The notes beneath the pieces are model-generated. The model made no database searches. It worked only from the letters and a program-made list of their open reading frames with translations, and was not told the origin of the DNA. The position numbers were made by a program, and so were the translations under genes. DNA of 64,000 nucleotides, from positions 4,753,501 through 4,817,500 of the forward strand of contig CM062212.1 of NCBI GenBank assembly GCA_031216445.1, written 5' to 3'. This DNA is from Lateolabrax maculatus (lineage: Eukaryota; Chordata; Actinopteri; Acropomatiformes; Lateolabracidae). This document shows, piece by piece, positions 1 to 12,534 of this stretch. Each line of letters begins with the position of its first letter. Position 1 is the stretch's first letter.

Positions 1-370
1 CTGCAGAACTTGCCTGAGAATCGTCACATTTTTAAGTTTTCTTTATTATCAGAGTAATCCAATGATGGTTGTCTGTATGTCCATCACAAACAGGATATAA
101 AGTCTGATTTTGCATCTTCTTAATGGTGCCAATTTACCAAAATATAAATAAACTGTGTGTAGTAGTGTTCATTGTCCATACAGTCTTGTTTCCAGCTGCA
201 GGCCAAAGGTTAGGGGCCATTAAAAAACAAAACAATAAGCTGTAAATGCTAAAATGCTCAGTGGAGTTCTGCTGCTGTTTCATCAGTTGGATCATATAGG
301 TGCTTTTTTGGGGACACTGCCAAAAAATCTATTATCTTTTAGGTACTAGGACTTGTTTTGACGCTGACTA
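1..370. other. A+T-rich non-coding sequence
   Basis: I see no open frame of note, no repeat family and no structured element here. Confidence 0.5.
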
Positions 371-394
371 GCAGAGTTTCAGGAGCAGGACCTC

Positions 395-500
395 ATCTCA
401 ACCGTGCCAATTCCCGGCACTCCCATAAATACCCACAGCAAATTCCTTGTATGTGAAAACTTACTTGGCAATAAACCCGATTCTGATTCTGATTCTAACC
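395..500 (+). mobile_element. 3' end of a non-LTR (LINE) retrotransposon
   Basis: The stretch contains the wording AAATTCCTTGTATGTG, then ACTTGGCAATAAA, then three copies of GATTCT. This is the typical 3' terminus of high-copy teleost LINE elements of the L2-like group: a short AATAAA-bearing tail ending in a tandem hexamer. Only the tail is present, as expected for a 5'-truncated target-primed insertion. No reverse transcriptase frame lies upstream within the window. The assignment rests on recall of the tail sequence and the exact clade is uncertain. Confidence 0.6.
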
Positions 501-1256
501 CTCTCCTCCTCCCCCTTTCGCTCTCGCATTCTGTGGCAGAACCGAGCGCCAGCATCATCCACTCACTTGGTCTTGTTCCTGGACTTGATCTCAGTATCGC
601 CTTCGAACATCGATCTATTCCACCAGTTCATGCCACCAGACCCAGTATCAAAAGCCATAAACTTCTCCGGCGCCTCTGTGCCCGAGACCCTGCTTTCAAC
701 TAAACTGAGCGTTTAGAGTTTACTCCAAATCCCAGATCACATCTGCTTTCTTTCTCTTCAGATACGTACTCTATCCTCAATTTACTTCTCAAACCACAAC
801 ATAATATTCTACTTAAAGCAAACCAAAACCATCAAACAGGTCAGCTTACACTCGTCTTTTACTCCACATCCAGACGCCACCAGTTCTTTTCGAGACATCC
901 TTCTGTAAATTCCAGAGCATAACATTGTCATATTCTGCCTTTATCTCCGAGTCCGGACCAGTGGTTTCGATTCTGGTTCCATCAGTCGTCTGGCATTGCT
1001 CCCCTTCATTGCTCCTGACACTCTTCAATTGGTCATTGGTGCTGCTACCTCAGCATCCCAGAATGACATCCCAGAACATTCGTGTCATGGGCCGATGGTC
1101 TTCCCAACCGTGCCATTGTTATATCCGTTCAGATCCCAAAGACCTCAGGAGATTTTGGGGGTTCATCGTGCCCAGGTGCTACGGCAGATTCCTTACCTAA
1201 GCTCCCCACAACGCAACCACTATCGAAAGAACCAAGTGAGCCTCGCCTCGCACACA
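500..1256. other. C-rich tract, possibly decayed mobile-element sequence
   Basis: The plus strand is unusually C-rich and G-poor compared with the rest of the window, directly after the LINE tail. Several overlapping frames of 80-100 codons stay open (404-703, 925-1200, 996-1289, 1082-1366), but none has a recognisable domain. A stretch near 530-550 resembles the leader of some fish LTR retrotransposons, though not convincingly. It could be a decayed element captured beside the LINE insertion. No function is assigned. Confidence 0.25.
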
Positions 1257-1276
1257 ATCATCATCATCATCATCAA
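1257..1276 (+). repeat. (ATC)n microsatellite
   Basis: A short array of about seven ATC units, interrupted by no other base. Confidence 0.8.
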
Positions 1277-1584
1277 ACGTTTCTGTTGATGGTGTGGTCC
1301 TTGCTCGTAAATAATCCAATAAGTAGTGTTAAAATGATTTTTCCATGTGGTGTTAATGACTGTTAATATGTGTAACCCAACCCCTCCTGCCTCTTTCCTA
1401 CCCTAGACCAGCTAATTTGGCTTCAGGGAGACAGGTCCACACAGACTGAGGTTTCAAAGATAGGCATGATGGATCTCTCTCACTGTCGCCTGAAGACAAC
1501 CAACTGTAAAGGGCATCATGGACCAAGCCTGAAAATGACACCTGAATCTCCCCCACAAAATAAAACAAACACACACCAGCCGAG

Positions 1585-2045
1585 CAGGCAACGTTTGTTT
1601 TGGGCGGATGGAGCTTCGCTTAAAACATATCGATCGGAAATGAGATGTGGTCAGAGGAGGGATGAGGTTAGAAAGGTATGTGTGTTTGTGTTTCTGTGTG
1701 TGTGTCTGAGGGTCACCCGTGTCATTGGCCGTGGTTGTTTACCTAGAGGCGATTGCTGGCCTCACACACAAGCCCTACCCAGACAGAGATGCGTGGTAAA
1801 TAATAGAAGAGCTACGACAGAGGGCAGACCCACACAAACACAGATCAGCGTCAAGGTTAAAGATGGGTGTGGGTGTAACGGGAGAGCTCTTTATCGACAC
1901 GTCATTAATACAGGAGGAGGGAGGGAGCAGAGAAACAGTCATGTAGTCAGCGTGGATCCTGACATCTGCATATCAAATGCATGACAGGCCTGTATGTCGA
2001 TATGATTTCAGCCGCATCGGAGAGTCAGGTGACTCCCCCCACACT
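1585..2045. promoter_or_regulatory. Candidate conserved non-coding element
   Basis: This is non-repetitive sequence of mixed composition apart from a short TG-rich stretch at 1678-1702. It includes CACGTCATTAAT near 1898, a POU-like TGCATATCAAATGCATGA near 1967, and TCAGGTGAC near 2025. A 172-codon frame runs across it (1466-1984) but encodes translated TG repeat in the middle and no domain, so I do not call it a gene. The regulatory reading rests on texture only. Confidence 0.2.
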
Positions 2046-2440
2046 TACTCACATTACAGACTCTCACCGTTCATATAAGCTGTTGACCCAGTGGGTGAAG
2101 ATCAGGTGTAATAAAAATAATGATAATAATGTGGTTTTAAAGAAACCCTAGACATACAGTTGCTTCACTGTTCAACTTCTAATATTGTTTTCTAGTGGGA
2201 CAGAATACAATCCTGCAGTTGTGACCACAGCGGTGTATGGAGTAATTAAAACTGAAGTAGAAGCACATGTCATCCACTAAGAAAATAATTAACACTTGAA
2301 GTAGCCAGCTTCATAACATAAATTTAAATGCAATGTTATTGTATTACATTTTAATAATAAAATTTGGAGAAATATACCAGTAAAAACAAAAAACATTTTT
2401 TTTTTTATGTTATGCAAAGATTTCTGGCCCATGATCATAT
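2046..2440. other. A+T-rich non-coding sequence
   Basis: The stretch is rich in A and T runs, including a T run at about 2397-2406. I see no other structure. Confidence 0.5.
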
Positions 2441-2444
2441 CACA

Positions 2445-2765
2445 GCATAAATGATTAGTCAATGAATTGATTAGTCAATCACCATAAAATCAGTTGGTGA
2501 CTTTTTTAATACTCAATTGATCGTTTCAGTCATTTATTGATTGAAATTGCCAAACATTCCCTGGTTCCAGCTTCTCAATGTGATTGATTGATGCTTTTCC
2601 TTGTGTTTGTGTGTGTGTGTGTGTGTTTATAGGAAGAGGTGAGAAATCATGATGGCCATTTTTCTCTATTGTTAGACATTTAGTCAAAGCATTTTATAAT
2701 CAATTAATTGAGACAGTAATATACAGATTAATCAATATAGTTATTCATATATTTTCAATCATATA
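2445..2765 (-). mobile_element. Family A interspersed repeat, copy 1 (MITE-like)
   Basis: Read on the minus strand, this matches a very common percomorph repeat. Its ends are made of repeated GATTAAT/ATTGATTA words, and its core holds AGAAGCTGGAACCAGGGAATG and TTTGGCAATTT. Both ends and the core are present, so the copy is nearly full length but diverged. A TG/CA array (2609-2626) sits inside it just before the GAAGCTGGAACC block. The element is non-coding and looks like a non-autonomous DNA transposon, but its formal classification is not certain to me. Confidence 0.6.
2609..2626 (+). repeat. (GT)n microsatellite inside family A copy 1
   Basis: A nine-unit GT array embedded in the interspersed repeat. 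Confidence 0.85.
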
Positions 2766-3815
2766 AAAAAAAAACATAATGGTGAGGGAGACTGTGAATG
2801 TTAACAGGCATCTGAAAAATGTATTTCTGCTGTCCTGGAGTGGCCTCTTAATACAAGGCTGCTGTGAGAAGTCAGACAGGGCAAACAAGAAGGAGGGACA
2901 AATATGTCATCAATCATAAAAGCTTTAGGACAGGAACACAACAGCACAATCACTCCATTTTTTCTTCTTTACCCGTCCGTCTTATTCCCCTCCTGTCTAA
3001 CTCCCTCCAAACAAGTAATTATCCTGTCTGATTTCTGAAATAAGATCAAGGTTTTACTTAGGCTTTTTCTTATGGTTGTAATTTAAAAGTTTGTGTGAGT
3101 TATTTTCTTATTTGTGCATTACAGTGTTATCTATACAAAATAAATAACAATCGGTGACATGCCAATACAAAACAACTATTATTATCTATTATCATTATTT
3201 TATGTTAAGTGCAAATAAGACGCCAGAAAGTCATATTGACAGGACCAAAACATCCTCCACACTGTCAGTCACTTTTAATCACTTTATTAACACATTACAG
3301 ACACCTATAGACTATAGTCTATATTCATTTCATTTAATGAAGGTCTGAGGACTGAAACTCCCTTAATATAATGAGTACAAGTGATCGACAATTTTTTTCA
3401 ATGTTACAGTAAGAACCACATTCATTTTTACAATAATTTTGATTGTCACTTTTGACTGATTATTCTGTTTGGAGGCAAATTGATTTCAACCAGATCTTTA
3501 CTGTTGGTTAGTGCCTGCTGCTGTGTGTCAGCAGCCAGATGTGCTGCTGATAACACTTAACACTACCGCCAAAATGGCCATACCGTGGGAGTGTCATTCC
3601 CTGTGTGTGAAAACGGTCACACTTACTGCATGCGGATGTTTTGAATACAGTTGGACTAAATGCACCTTTCCTCTGGAAAAGTTGCTTTTTTCAGATTGTT
3701 TTTCATGTCACCCTGAGAGCTGCTTGTAACAAAATAAAGTAAACGAAACAAAGGAAAAGTAGCAGGTCTGAAATGAAGAGTGTGGCTGTGGGATCACGTT
3801 GTACTGTTCCAGCAT
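2766..3815. other. Non-coding sequence without clear features
   Basis: A+T-rich sequence. Short open frames at 3154-3348 and 3511-3729 have no recognisable domain and no splice context. I see no repeat family here. Confidence 0.45.
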
Positions 3816-3817
3816 AG

Positions 3818-4058
3818 GTGTGTATCTTGTTCTTATATCCCTAAGGGGACTGTAACCTGACAGCATATTAACTCATGGGGACTTGTGTCACCGTGGGGAA
3901 AGAAATGGAAGTCCCCACGGGTAGAGACTGCTTTTTGAGGGGTTAATACTTGGTTTTTACGGTTCAGGTTACAGTTAGGGTAATGGGCTAGGGAATGCAT
4001 TATGCCAATGACTGTCCCCACGGGGATAGTGGAACAAACATGTGTGTGTGCGCGCATC
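3818..4058 (+). repeat. Family B repeat, copy 1 (telomere-like block before TG dinucleotides)
   Basis: The order is: GGGGACTTGTG, a GGTT(C/T)AGGTTA/GTTAGGGT-type stretch, then CTAGGGAATGCATTATGCC, CAATGACTGTCC, and finally TG dinucleotides. This is a common teleost interspersed block that nearly always abuts a TG microsatellite. The same order recurs at 12.79-13.03 kb in the same orientation. It is non-coding; the short minus-strand frame over it is incidental. Confidence 0.55.
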
Positions 4059-4088
4059 AGTTTTAAATGCACTGATCAATATGGTCAC

Positions 4089-4117
4089 CTCTCTCTCTCT
4101 CTCTCTCTTTCTCTCTC
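4089..4117 (+). repeat. (CT)n microsatellite
   Basis: A CT array with one TTT interruption near its 3' end. Confidence 0.85.
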
Positions 4118-4470
4118 ACTTTGTCTCTGTGTTTCTTTCTCCTTCAGTCGTTACTCTTTCTTTGTCATCTCAGAGAAACAGACAGTTTGACAGGTAGACT
4201 GACAGGAAAATAGGCAGAAAAACAGACTTATATAATAGTAGATATCAATAAACATAAAAAATATCGTCCCGGCCCTTCAAATGTTCTGTTGTTTCGCTGC
4301 CTCGAGGACTGTAATGAAAACCACTCACTTTAATATTTTCTTTTAGACATACTGACATCTTTTTTATGAGCAATTTTTTTGTAAGTTTTGTTTGCAACTG
4401 GAATTAGATGCAATTTTGCCTCAGCACTGATGGGTTTGTGCTCTTGTTTGTGTTTATGCATCGGAAACAG
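4118..4470. other. Non-coding sequence without clear features
   Basis: A pyrimidine-rich tail of the CT array leads into ordinary A+T-rich sequence. Nothing else is seen. Confidence 0.45.
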
Positions 4471-4564
4471 GAAAAACTCAGTGAGCAAAGACATCTTTTG
4501 ACTGGCTCGCCCCCCTTTGTGAAGGAAAAACTGCAGGTGCAAGAACTACAGAGCCAAGAAGTCA
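4471..4564 (+). CDS. Candidate internal exon, unknown gene
   Basis: The segment is preceded by a T-rich tract ending in GGAAACAG and followed by a consensus donor, GTAAGT, at 4565. The frame in phase with 4408 is open throughout and gives a hydrophilic, Glu/Gln/Lys-rich peptide of about 31 residues. It starts EKLSEQRHLL and ends ELQSQEV, and could form a short helix. I do not recognise the peptide. No neighbouring exon can be joined to it in this window. A chance pairing of splice-like sites is the main alternative. Confidence 0.17.
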
Positions 4565-4569
4565 GTAAG

Positions 4570-5189
4570 TTGCACATGTCGATCTGTGATAGCATACATG
4601 AAGTAACAGGAATTTATGCTGTTTTCACATCACATGGGAAGGGTTGTAAACACCAACTTCCTGTTTGAAAATGACGTGAAGAAGTAAATATGCAAAACAG
4701 GGGAATACCTGCAGGACACTACCACAAGCTGTATTTTACTGGCTTCAAATTCATGTACGCACGAAAACAAAACCACGATTTATAATGACTGGTATTTCAC
4801 ATGCGTCATAACGATATGCCAGCCAGTGCACTGTGACAGAAGTGTGTTTTTAGCTTTAGAAATTACATCTTGGGTATTTAAATTGACTTGACAATCAGGT
4901 GCAAAGCTGATGACAGCTCTCTCTGAAGTGACAAATATGAGTCATTGCTCTGTTTTGCTTTTCCCCTTCTTCTTGAGTTGAGTATAAGGAAAAGCCTCCT
5001 TGAGTTACAACAGACACACACAGATAACCACACAATTAAACACATGCAGGTACACATATGCACTCACTTGCACTACAGTTCAACCTTTCAATCAAAATTG
5101 GGGTAGAGCTGTTGGCGAGTAAACCATCAATACTAAGAGTCTTTTTTCCCCTTCTCTAAAGTGGCCACAGTTACATGATAAAGTGCCCA
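4570..5189. other. Non-coding sequence without clear features
   Basis: Nothing recognisable beyond short incidental frames. Confidence 0.45.
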
Positions 5190-5420
5190 AGCTAGACATT
5201 AAGAGAGACACAGTGAGCAGACAGAAAGAACACGACTAACTCCTTTTCTTCTGTCAAACCACCCAATCCGTACAGAGAGAGAAAGAGCTGTCTGCTCAGA
5301 TCAAAGTCTAACAGAAGCCCAATGCTTGGTAACAGAGAAAAAGCCGTGATCCCACTGTCATGCAGGCTGATCTTATTACAAACCTCATTACGTGTAGCAA
5401 ACGCCACATGGCAGATGTTT
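5190..5420. promoter_or_regulatory. Candidate conserved non-coding element
   Basis: The block is repeat-free with balanced composition. It includes TTATTACAAACCTCATTACG and AACGCCACATGGCAG near 5370-5415. A 71-codon frame is open on the minus strand with no domain. The call rests on texture only. Confidence 0.15.
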
Positions 5421-7012
5421 TAATCCAAAGCTTATAAAATGACAGACAGTCACAAATCGGGGTTAAGACCTGCTGCTTCACACCGCAGGATTAAACCTAT
5501 GAAGCGTAGCAATCATAACATGACCGCCCCCTTGTTAAATTAAAACAATCTAACACAGTCATATATCCCACTCAGTTAATAGCCCCTTACAGTAGGAGTA
5601 GGAGGGAGTCTACAACTACGAGCGGTTACATAGGCTGGTGGGATTCCTTGTAATTGATCCTTAGTATTGTATGTTGTTGCATTTCTATGCATTTCTGCTG
5701 TACTTCTCTAATGCTTTTAAATCTTTGAAGAGATACACTAATTAACGTATTTAAAACTATGTTGCAGATTGTTTTGGTTTTAGTGGTCCAAGAGCTTAAA
5801 ACCTTGTTGAGTGGCGTGAAGGATTTGGACAGTAGGTTATAATAGACCAAAATGATATTTTGTACATAAAGTTGAGTGATTGCAGACAAAATAAACAGGT
5901 GCAAAGAGATTGATAGGCAGAAAGACTGGAGAAAATGGTTTTGAGCAGAGGAGTCAGAGGCCCGAAAAAGACATCATGGGGCTCTGACACTTTGCTTGAC
6001 CTTTTCAGAGAGCTGCCTCTAAATGGGAAGATGGTTGTGCTGTGAACTGCTAACACAGCTACTGCAGGGGCTGCTATAGTAACTGAGGTTAGGTACTATT
6101 ACTATTTTAAAATCAGTATGATATTTGAGTATCATAAGGTGTCCCACTCGCTATATCTTATTACAGTCAAGATCTGATCTTGGGGTTTTTATGATTATCA
6201 TGTAGAGCAAGATTAAGCAAAAACCTTTCTGAGAGGATTTCTCAGAAGAGCCACTTAAAAATAGGCGGAGATACAGTCCAGACAGTGTCCATTACTGTAA
6301 TTAGAGCTACTCTGCAAACAGTATAATTATGTTATTTTCTTGCTGTTTATTGTTTTTGCTTGATTTAGTGTTACAGAATGCCTCTAGCTGGGTTTTGATT
6401 TGATAGTAAAAACAGGAAGCAATGTGTAACCATTTGTTTGATTAAAAACCTGTGGAATTGAGCACATTTGTGATTTCTGTATTTGTTTTTTCTCACACTT
6501 TGAGGATCCGTGACTAAAATGGATTTTTCATGCTTCCCTTAGGAGTTCACATTTGAAGCCTAAATACTGTACATCGTGATGGGCTGACAATGACTACAAA
6601 AAACCTGCAAAGGTAATTGCCATAGTTTAGGATTTAATGAATATCAACCCAACCCACTCTCCAGCCGTATGTACTGATTGCACTTTAACATCACCAAAGA
6701 TATGAAAGCTATTAAACACTTAACAGATTCCTACATTGCTGAATGAAAACTTACCTTTAGGGCAGATTTAATTTAGTTCTCTTTTAATTTTCCCTCAAAG
6801 CCCCCTTTACAGTAAGCTGAGACCTGTGGGTTGTGAGGTCCAATATTAGTTAAGTATTTATTTACAGATCCTGGCAGAGCTGTCCTGTGAATAATTCATC
6901 TTCCATGCTCGGAGGAGTCTGTCGACAAGACAGTCTGACGCAGGAGAAAGGAAATCAATGCAGCTATGATGGGCAGCAGACATATCTGCTTCTGACCTGA
7001 ACCTAGCTTTAA
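5421..7012. other. Non-coding sequence without clear features
   Basis: A+T-rich sequence. Small frames at 5626-5904 and 5796-6056 (minus) carry no domain. No repeat family is recognised. Confidence 0.45.
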
Positions 7013-7040
7013 GTGTGTGTGTGTGTGTGTGTGTGTGTGT
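7013..7040 (+). repeat. (GT)n microsatellite
   Basis: An uninterrupted GT array of about 14 units. Confidence 0.9.
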
Positions 7041-9515
7041 AGTTACAGTAGTTACAATACAGCCCTATGTAAAGTGATCAGGTCTGGATCTGCTGATCTG
7101 AGCGAAACAGTGTCCGTCGAGGGCAGACATGCCGCAGGGAAATGTCATCTTCACGTTCCTCCTGTTATACACTGTAGACAGTAACTCTAGTGTGCCGCAA
7201 CACCTGAACCCTCCATTACAGACAGTAGGAAGCTGCTGTGGTGTACAAACCACTTAACTGTAAATTGAATGGATCTGATAATGTGACTACTATTTTGTTT
7301 TCTAGATTCTGCAGCCAAAAAATTCCGTATTTTTTAGTTTATCTTTAAGTCAGTACTTGCTCCTTTGAAGTAGTGCAATGAAAACACCGGTTGGTAGTTT
7401 TCAAGACTTTGTATGATATCCCTCTTTTTTCTCTGCCCACACTGTCCTCCTCACTTTACTCCCTCATTGAATCTGTAACCACTTCTTTCCACTACTGTTT
7501 GTCTGTTTCCTATTTAACATCGCTCAGTCAACGTCACCCTCTCTCCTCTCACTCTCCTCCCATCCTTTAAATCTCTTCGAGTAGAATGAAGACAAACTGT
7601 GGGGAGATAATTGAACACTAACATTAGTCAGAGCGGGATGAATGAAGACAGATCACAAGCCTTTCTCAAGGATGTCTTTGCTCCTCACAGGCAAATTCAA
7701 TAATACGGTGAGTGAGATGCCTTTGGGTTTTCAGTTTGTTGATTTGAGTAAGAAAAGTAAATACCTAAATTAAAGCTCTTTCTATTATGCAGTTGCTTTT
7801 GACATGTTTTAATGTTTCACCTCCACTTGAGGCTGATACCAATAACATTATATCAGTCTATATTTTTATAGAAACACATAACACAAGCAAATATTTCAAA
7901 TAACGATGCTGTAAAAGTGGTTATTAAAGAATTGTGTCTGTATAATGGAGCTCATAATCTCCTTTGTGGCCCCCAAAAAAGGTGATCACCTTGTTAAGTC
8001 CCCCCCTCTTTTGAGGGTACGCAAAAGGTCTGTTCAATAAAAAACAGCACAAAGGAAGTTGCATGGTTCAATCCATGTTTGTATTTTTCCACATCAAACA
8101 CAAGCCCAGTAGTATCACACTTCACTAGATGGCACCTTTTTCAAGGTTTGAAAGGGTCGATTGAAATAATCAGCAGGCTTCCACACAGCCAGCCATAACA
8201 ACTCTGAAATGATGTTTCAAATACAGCAAAGATGCCAATTACCTCTCGCTGCTGGAGAGGTAATTACGGTGTGTGGAAAGTTTGTGCATCGCTGTAATGT
8301 GATGATCTTTCTATGATTCCCTGCCAGTTTACACAACTTCATCTTGTTTCTCTCCTGCAATTAATCAGATCACTTTAGAGACTTTACAGCTACTAAGACT
8401 AGTGGAAAATTCATCAATCTATCTCCTCATCCACTTGTCAGTCAAAACAGCAGAGATGAACTCAAAAGTTTAAAGGGACTGAACGGATAGCATCATTATC
8501 TCTTAGATTAAAGTTTATACAAGCTGTAAATGGGTTTTGAGGACAACGCATGATGATGATGATTTGATTAATCAATCCATCAATGTTTGAGGATGTTTAC
8601 ATACTATAAATAGGTGTCATCCTCTAAATTGTTAAGATATAATAAACAAAGGAGAATATTGCAAAAATCCAACATCTGAGGGTGAATGTAAAAAAGAAGA
8701 GACGATGTATGAAAGGGTTGCACTGACGCCAGAATGTTGTTATCAAAAAGGACATTTATAGTGTATAGTAACTGAGAGGACTATGAAACAGAGTACAGGA
8801 GTCTTTATGGTGACTACAAATCTTTTGTTAAATTTAAAAGAATCCCGCTTAACATTAAACAACTTTATGACTGTTATCCTACAGAGAGTATAGAAAATCT
8901 CCAGGGATAAGCTCAGAGATCCCAGAGCATCATTTTTAAGGTTTAATTTGAAAAAATAAAGAAAAATAATTTGATACGATGAACAGTAACTGATAATTGA
9001 CCACTGATACCTGACTCAGCTATTTTTATCCCTCATTTTATTATGTCTCCCTACATCTTTCTCCAGGCAAGTTTCACACAGATTTTGTATTTCCATTCAC
9101 TACGGCTATTCAGATATAAGGAGCTACGTGCATCGAAGTAAAGAGTTGGTGGCTCTACTTCTCTATTTTGGTGCCATTTGCATAAGAGGGTGCAATGAGA
9201 TGAAGTAATAAATATGGCATTTATGGTTGTTTCAGTCTCCTCATTGGTCCAGACAGATCTGATGTTTTCATCTGCCGCACTTTTTTGTCTCTTCAGTGGA
9301 GCGGAAGCTTCAGTGGACGGTTGTTTCATATGCTTCATGTACATCCTGATTAATTTACTAAGACTGTACTATCACAACTGAAAACGCACACACACAAGTA
9401 CACATGGCACCCCATGACGTATGACAGAGTTACATGTATATGCCTGTGATTAAAGCTAATCCTCCTGAGACGGACGGAAACTCCAAATGATTGCAAGGGA
9501 ATATGCATGTCCATA
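7041..9515. other. Non-coding sequence apart from the 7.7-kb exon candidate
   Basis: A pyrimidine-rich stretch at about 7500-7570 is the only compositional oddity. No repeat family or domain is seen in the rest. Confidence 0.4.
7691..7707 (+). other. Candidate 17-bp exon or exon end
   Basis: A pyrimidine-rich stretch ending in CTCCTCACAG at 7690 and a strong donor, GTGAGTGAG, starting at 7708 bracket 17 bases. Alternatively the donor closes a longer exon, since an ATG at 7672 is in frame through to it. Neither reading gives a recognisable peptide. It may be a chance pair of sites. Confidence 0.12.
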
Positions 9516-9517
9516 TG

Positions 9518-9560
<43 letters not shown>
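9516..9560 (+). repeat. (AT)n microsatellite
   Basis: An alternating AT tract with a CAT interruption near its start. It is self-complementary and so can form a cruciform. Confidence 0.85.
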
Positions 9561-9563
<3 letters not shown>

Positions 9564-11994
9564 TGCATGTCTACATTCAAGCATCTCTTCCATGAATGAT
9601 TCACTGAAGCATATATATATTCAAAGAGGTTTACAGTGTTAGAACCACTCCTTAAGCCCACATTAAACATACATTACAACAGCCTCTGGATCCTTGTGCC
9701 ACAAAGTAACTCGGTGCAAACAAATAAGAAAACCGGCACTTGCGATCAGTTTCTGAGATCCAACAATTCAGACTTTTTTTTTTTAGACATGAAAAATAGC
9801 AAGAAACCCTAATGAGACAGGGATGAAAAAAATGTGATTGTGCAGCTGAAAAAGGGGGACTGATGTAATTGACAGGTGGCATATAAAAGATGAATGAAAA
9901 AACTATAAGGATTTCTGAGGAAATTACATGAATGATAAATGGGGCAGGAGGAGAAATAAATGATAGTGAATGAAACAAACTATAATCTTTTCCAATCCTT
10001 GTATTTTAAGTTGACGTTTTTGGGGATTTGGATACTTATAGGCATCACAATATTTAGAAATCACTATAAACGAGCAGGAAACAGAAGGGCACAGGGAATG
10101 ACAGGGAAAGACAAACTAAGGGAGGACCAATGCAACTGTAAAATCAAGACCATGTTTAGTCATTTTCAATCAAGCAAAATCTTGACAGACACACGTACAC
10201 TCGTACCTGCTCAGGATAGTCACTGTTCTAAGTAATGAAGTTTTCTCTCTGTGAAAATACTGTGAATATAAACACATTTTAAAAGAAGAAATTTGAAAAG
10301 AAATTTGGTTTAAACATATTTTAACCTGTGGTTTATGTCCTCATATAAACCTGTGGCGTTTCCTGCTGCAATAGGACACTGACATAGTATCTAGTAAGGA
10401 AGGTTCTCTTTTGACAATACAGCTCAAAAATGTTTTCATTAGAACACCTTGAGAGAAAAATCACACAGGAGCTGCTGATTATACCACCACAGTACCTCTA
10501 GATAAATGAAAAGCTTAACAGAAATGGTTAAACTACAATATCAATATCTTATGTCTGTATGTTAAGTAGGAAGTTACTGCCAGCTGGTTAGATTAAATGG
10601 AAATAGGGAGAAACAGCATTTCCCAAAATGTTAGACTACTCCTTTAATTTCTGATTTTCACCTAGTATGCTTTTAGACCTCTGAATCACCGCCCCATCTG
10701 AAGACAAACTCTACAAGTGAAAGGATCTCTCTTCATATCTGGTGGCACGGGGTCAAAGTAATGCTGCACAAGTGACCCTCCAGTGGTGACAGTTGCAATA
10801 CCTTCACTATGTTGGTTGGAGATTTGTATAAACTAGTTTCAACAAAAGGTCATATTAGAAACTGTTGCTTTTCAACATCAAGTCATGCTGTTGTTGGAAT
10901 GAGTTGAGTGAATGCAGCAGGATGTATATTAAAAAAAAGCACAAAAAATGCACAAATATGTATTGTGGAAAATGCAGGTGAGTGGAAATGGAAAAAACAC
11001 TCTAAAAGAAAGTAGAAGAAGCAGCATGTGTGCACGAGCTGGAATAGGCATTTTCCATTATTTTCTGAAGTATGCAGTCTGGAGTAGACAGAGGAACTAA
11101 AGGAGAGAATAGAGACAATCCATCAAACAGACAGTCTGCACAGTGAGAGCAAAAGAAAAAAAAATCAAAAGAATGGGAACTACCTCATACGAGTCTGAAC
11201 ACCTTGCTACAAGGAGATCTTAATATGCTAAATCTGTCACAACTCACAAAGAGAACAATAGGAATTCTTCAATAACATATTGGGAGATACCACACAAGGA
11301 AATGTCTCCTTTTCCATTTTTCAGCATTAATATTTAAATCATTTATCTACAAACATCAGCAGTTGTAAGTTCACAAATTATTTCTGTTATCATGTCTCCA
11401 TCTTAGGTACTAAATGGTCTTTGCTGTGCACTTTCAGATACACTTTCCAAAGATCAAACGGTCAATCAAACAGTGTGGGTGCAACTGCAGCATCTTTTTC
11501 TTTTGATTGTTGCCATCACTAGTCGCACAAACTGCCCAGTTCTTCCTCCATTTATGGGTTTTTAAAATAAACACGTCCCTTTCTGCACTCCAGAATTCCT
11601 TGTTGTATTACAGTATATCAATTAAAACAGGCATTTAAACATAAAACAATAAGAAGAAGTATTGTTTTGTGCCTGGAACAAAGTAAAGAATTAACCAGCC
11701 TCCACACTACTTTAAGCAGTAAACGGTTTTACTTCAGATGTGGATGAAAATGCATTTTTCCAGTGTTTTGTTCAAACAGTTGAGTCTTTGCAGGACATTT
11801 ACATTTCTTTGTTACACATGTCTATACAGTAGTTCAGCAATGGTCCAAAGATTTGTCAGTAAAATCAGGAACAGTTTAAATTTACTTATTTCACTCCGTT
11901 CTAAATTATAACTACAGACCCCATAATGGTGTTTTCATATATTTCATACATGCTATAATCTTCCAATCAACAGTTTGGACAACAGATTCGTGCA
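9561..11994. other. Non-coding sequence without clear features
   Basis: A+T-rich sequence throughout. Open frames at 9652-9978 (minus) and 9960-10235 (plus) have no domain. Confidence 0.45.
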
Positions 11995-11995
11995 G

Positions 11996-12172
11996 TAGAG
12001 CTGCAACACTTTTCATTATGATTTATTCTACTGATTAATAGTTTTGTCTATATAATGTTAGAAAATTTGAAAATTAAAAAGCAGCAATTGTGAAGCTGAA
12101 ACTATGTTTTGTGGTTTTGTTTGAAAACTGAAGATAATCAAAATAATTAAATTTTTCAAAGATCAACTACAT
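11996..12172 (+). mobile_element. Family A interspersed repeat, copy 2 (short, diverged)
   Basis: It begins AGAGCTGCAACACTTTTCAT, has the internal GTCTATATAATGTTAGAAAA and GTGAAGCTGAAAC words, and ends in GATAATCAAAATAATTAAA. This is the family A order with an internal deletion. It is non-coding. Confidence 0.5.
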
Positions 12173-12534
12173 AGCAAACATCAAATACTGTCCGTCCAAA
12201 CCTAAAGCGAAACATTGACGCCACATCCAAAACAACAATTCCTCTACTGTCAGACCATCTGGTGTGATTTTCAGAGTCGACTCAGTTTGGATACAGAGGA
12301 GATCAAATCTGGAAGAAATTATTTAAGATGTAAAATTACCAATATCTTAATCAGGTGCAAAATTCTTATATAAAATATAGAATACAAAGCAGACCAATCC
12401 CCAGAGGGGAGTTCAATTAATTCCCCCTGTAGTTGGAAGCCAGTCCAGTATCATGTTTTTACATTATAAACCCACAAAGGACCTGAATGCATGACCAGGT
12501 GTTAGCTGTTACCCTTTACAGCAACATGCAAATC

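Noticed and set aside
1466..1984. 172-codon plus-strand frame
   Set aside because: The middle is translated TG repeat and there is no recognisable domain or splice context. It is kept only as part of a possible regulatory block.
9516..9560. AT tract as a replication origin or scaffold attachment site
   Set aside because: An alternating AT microsatellite explains it fully and no other supporting motif is present.
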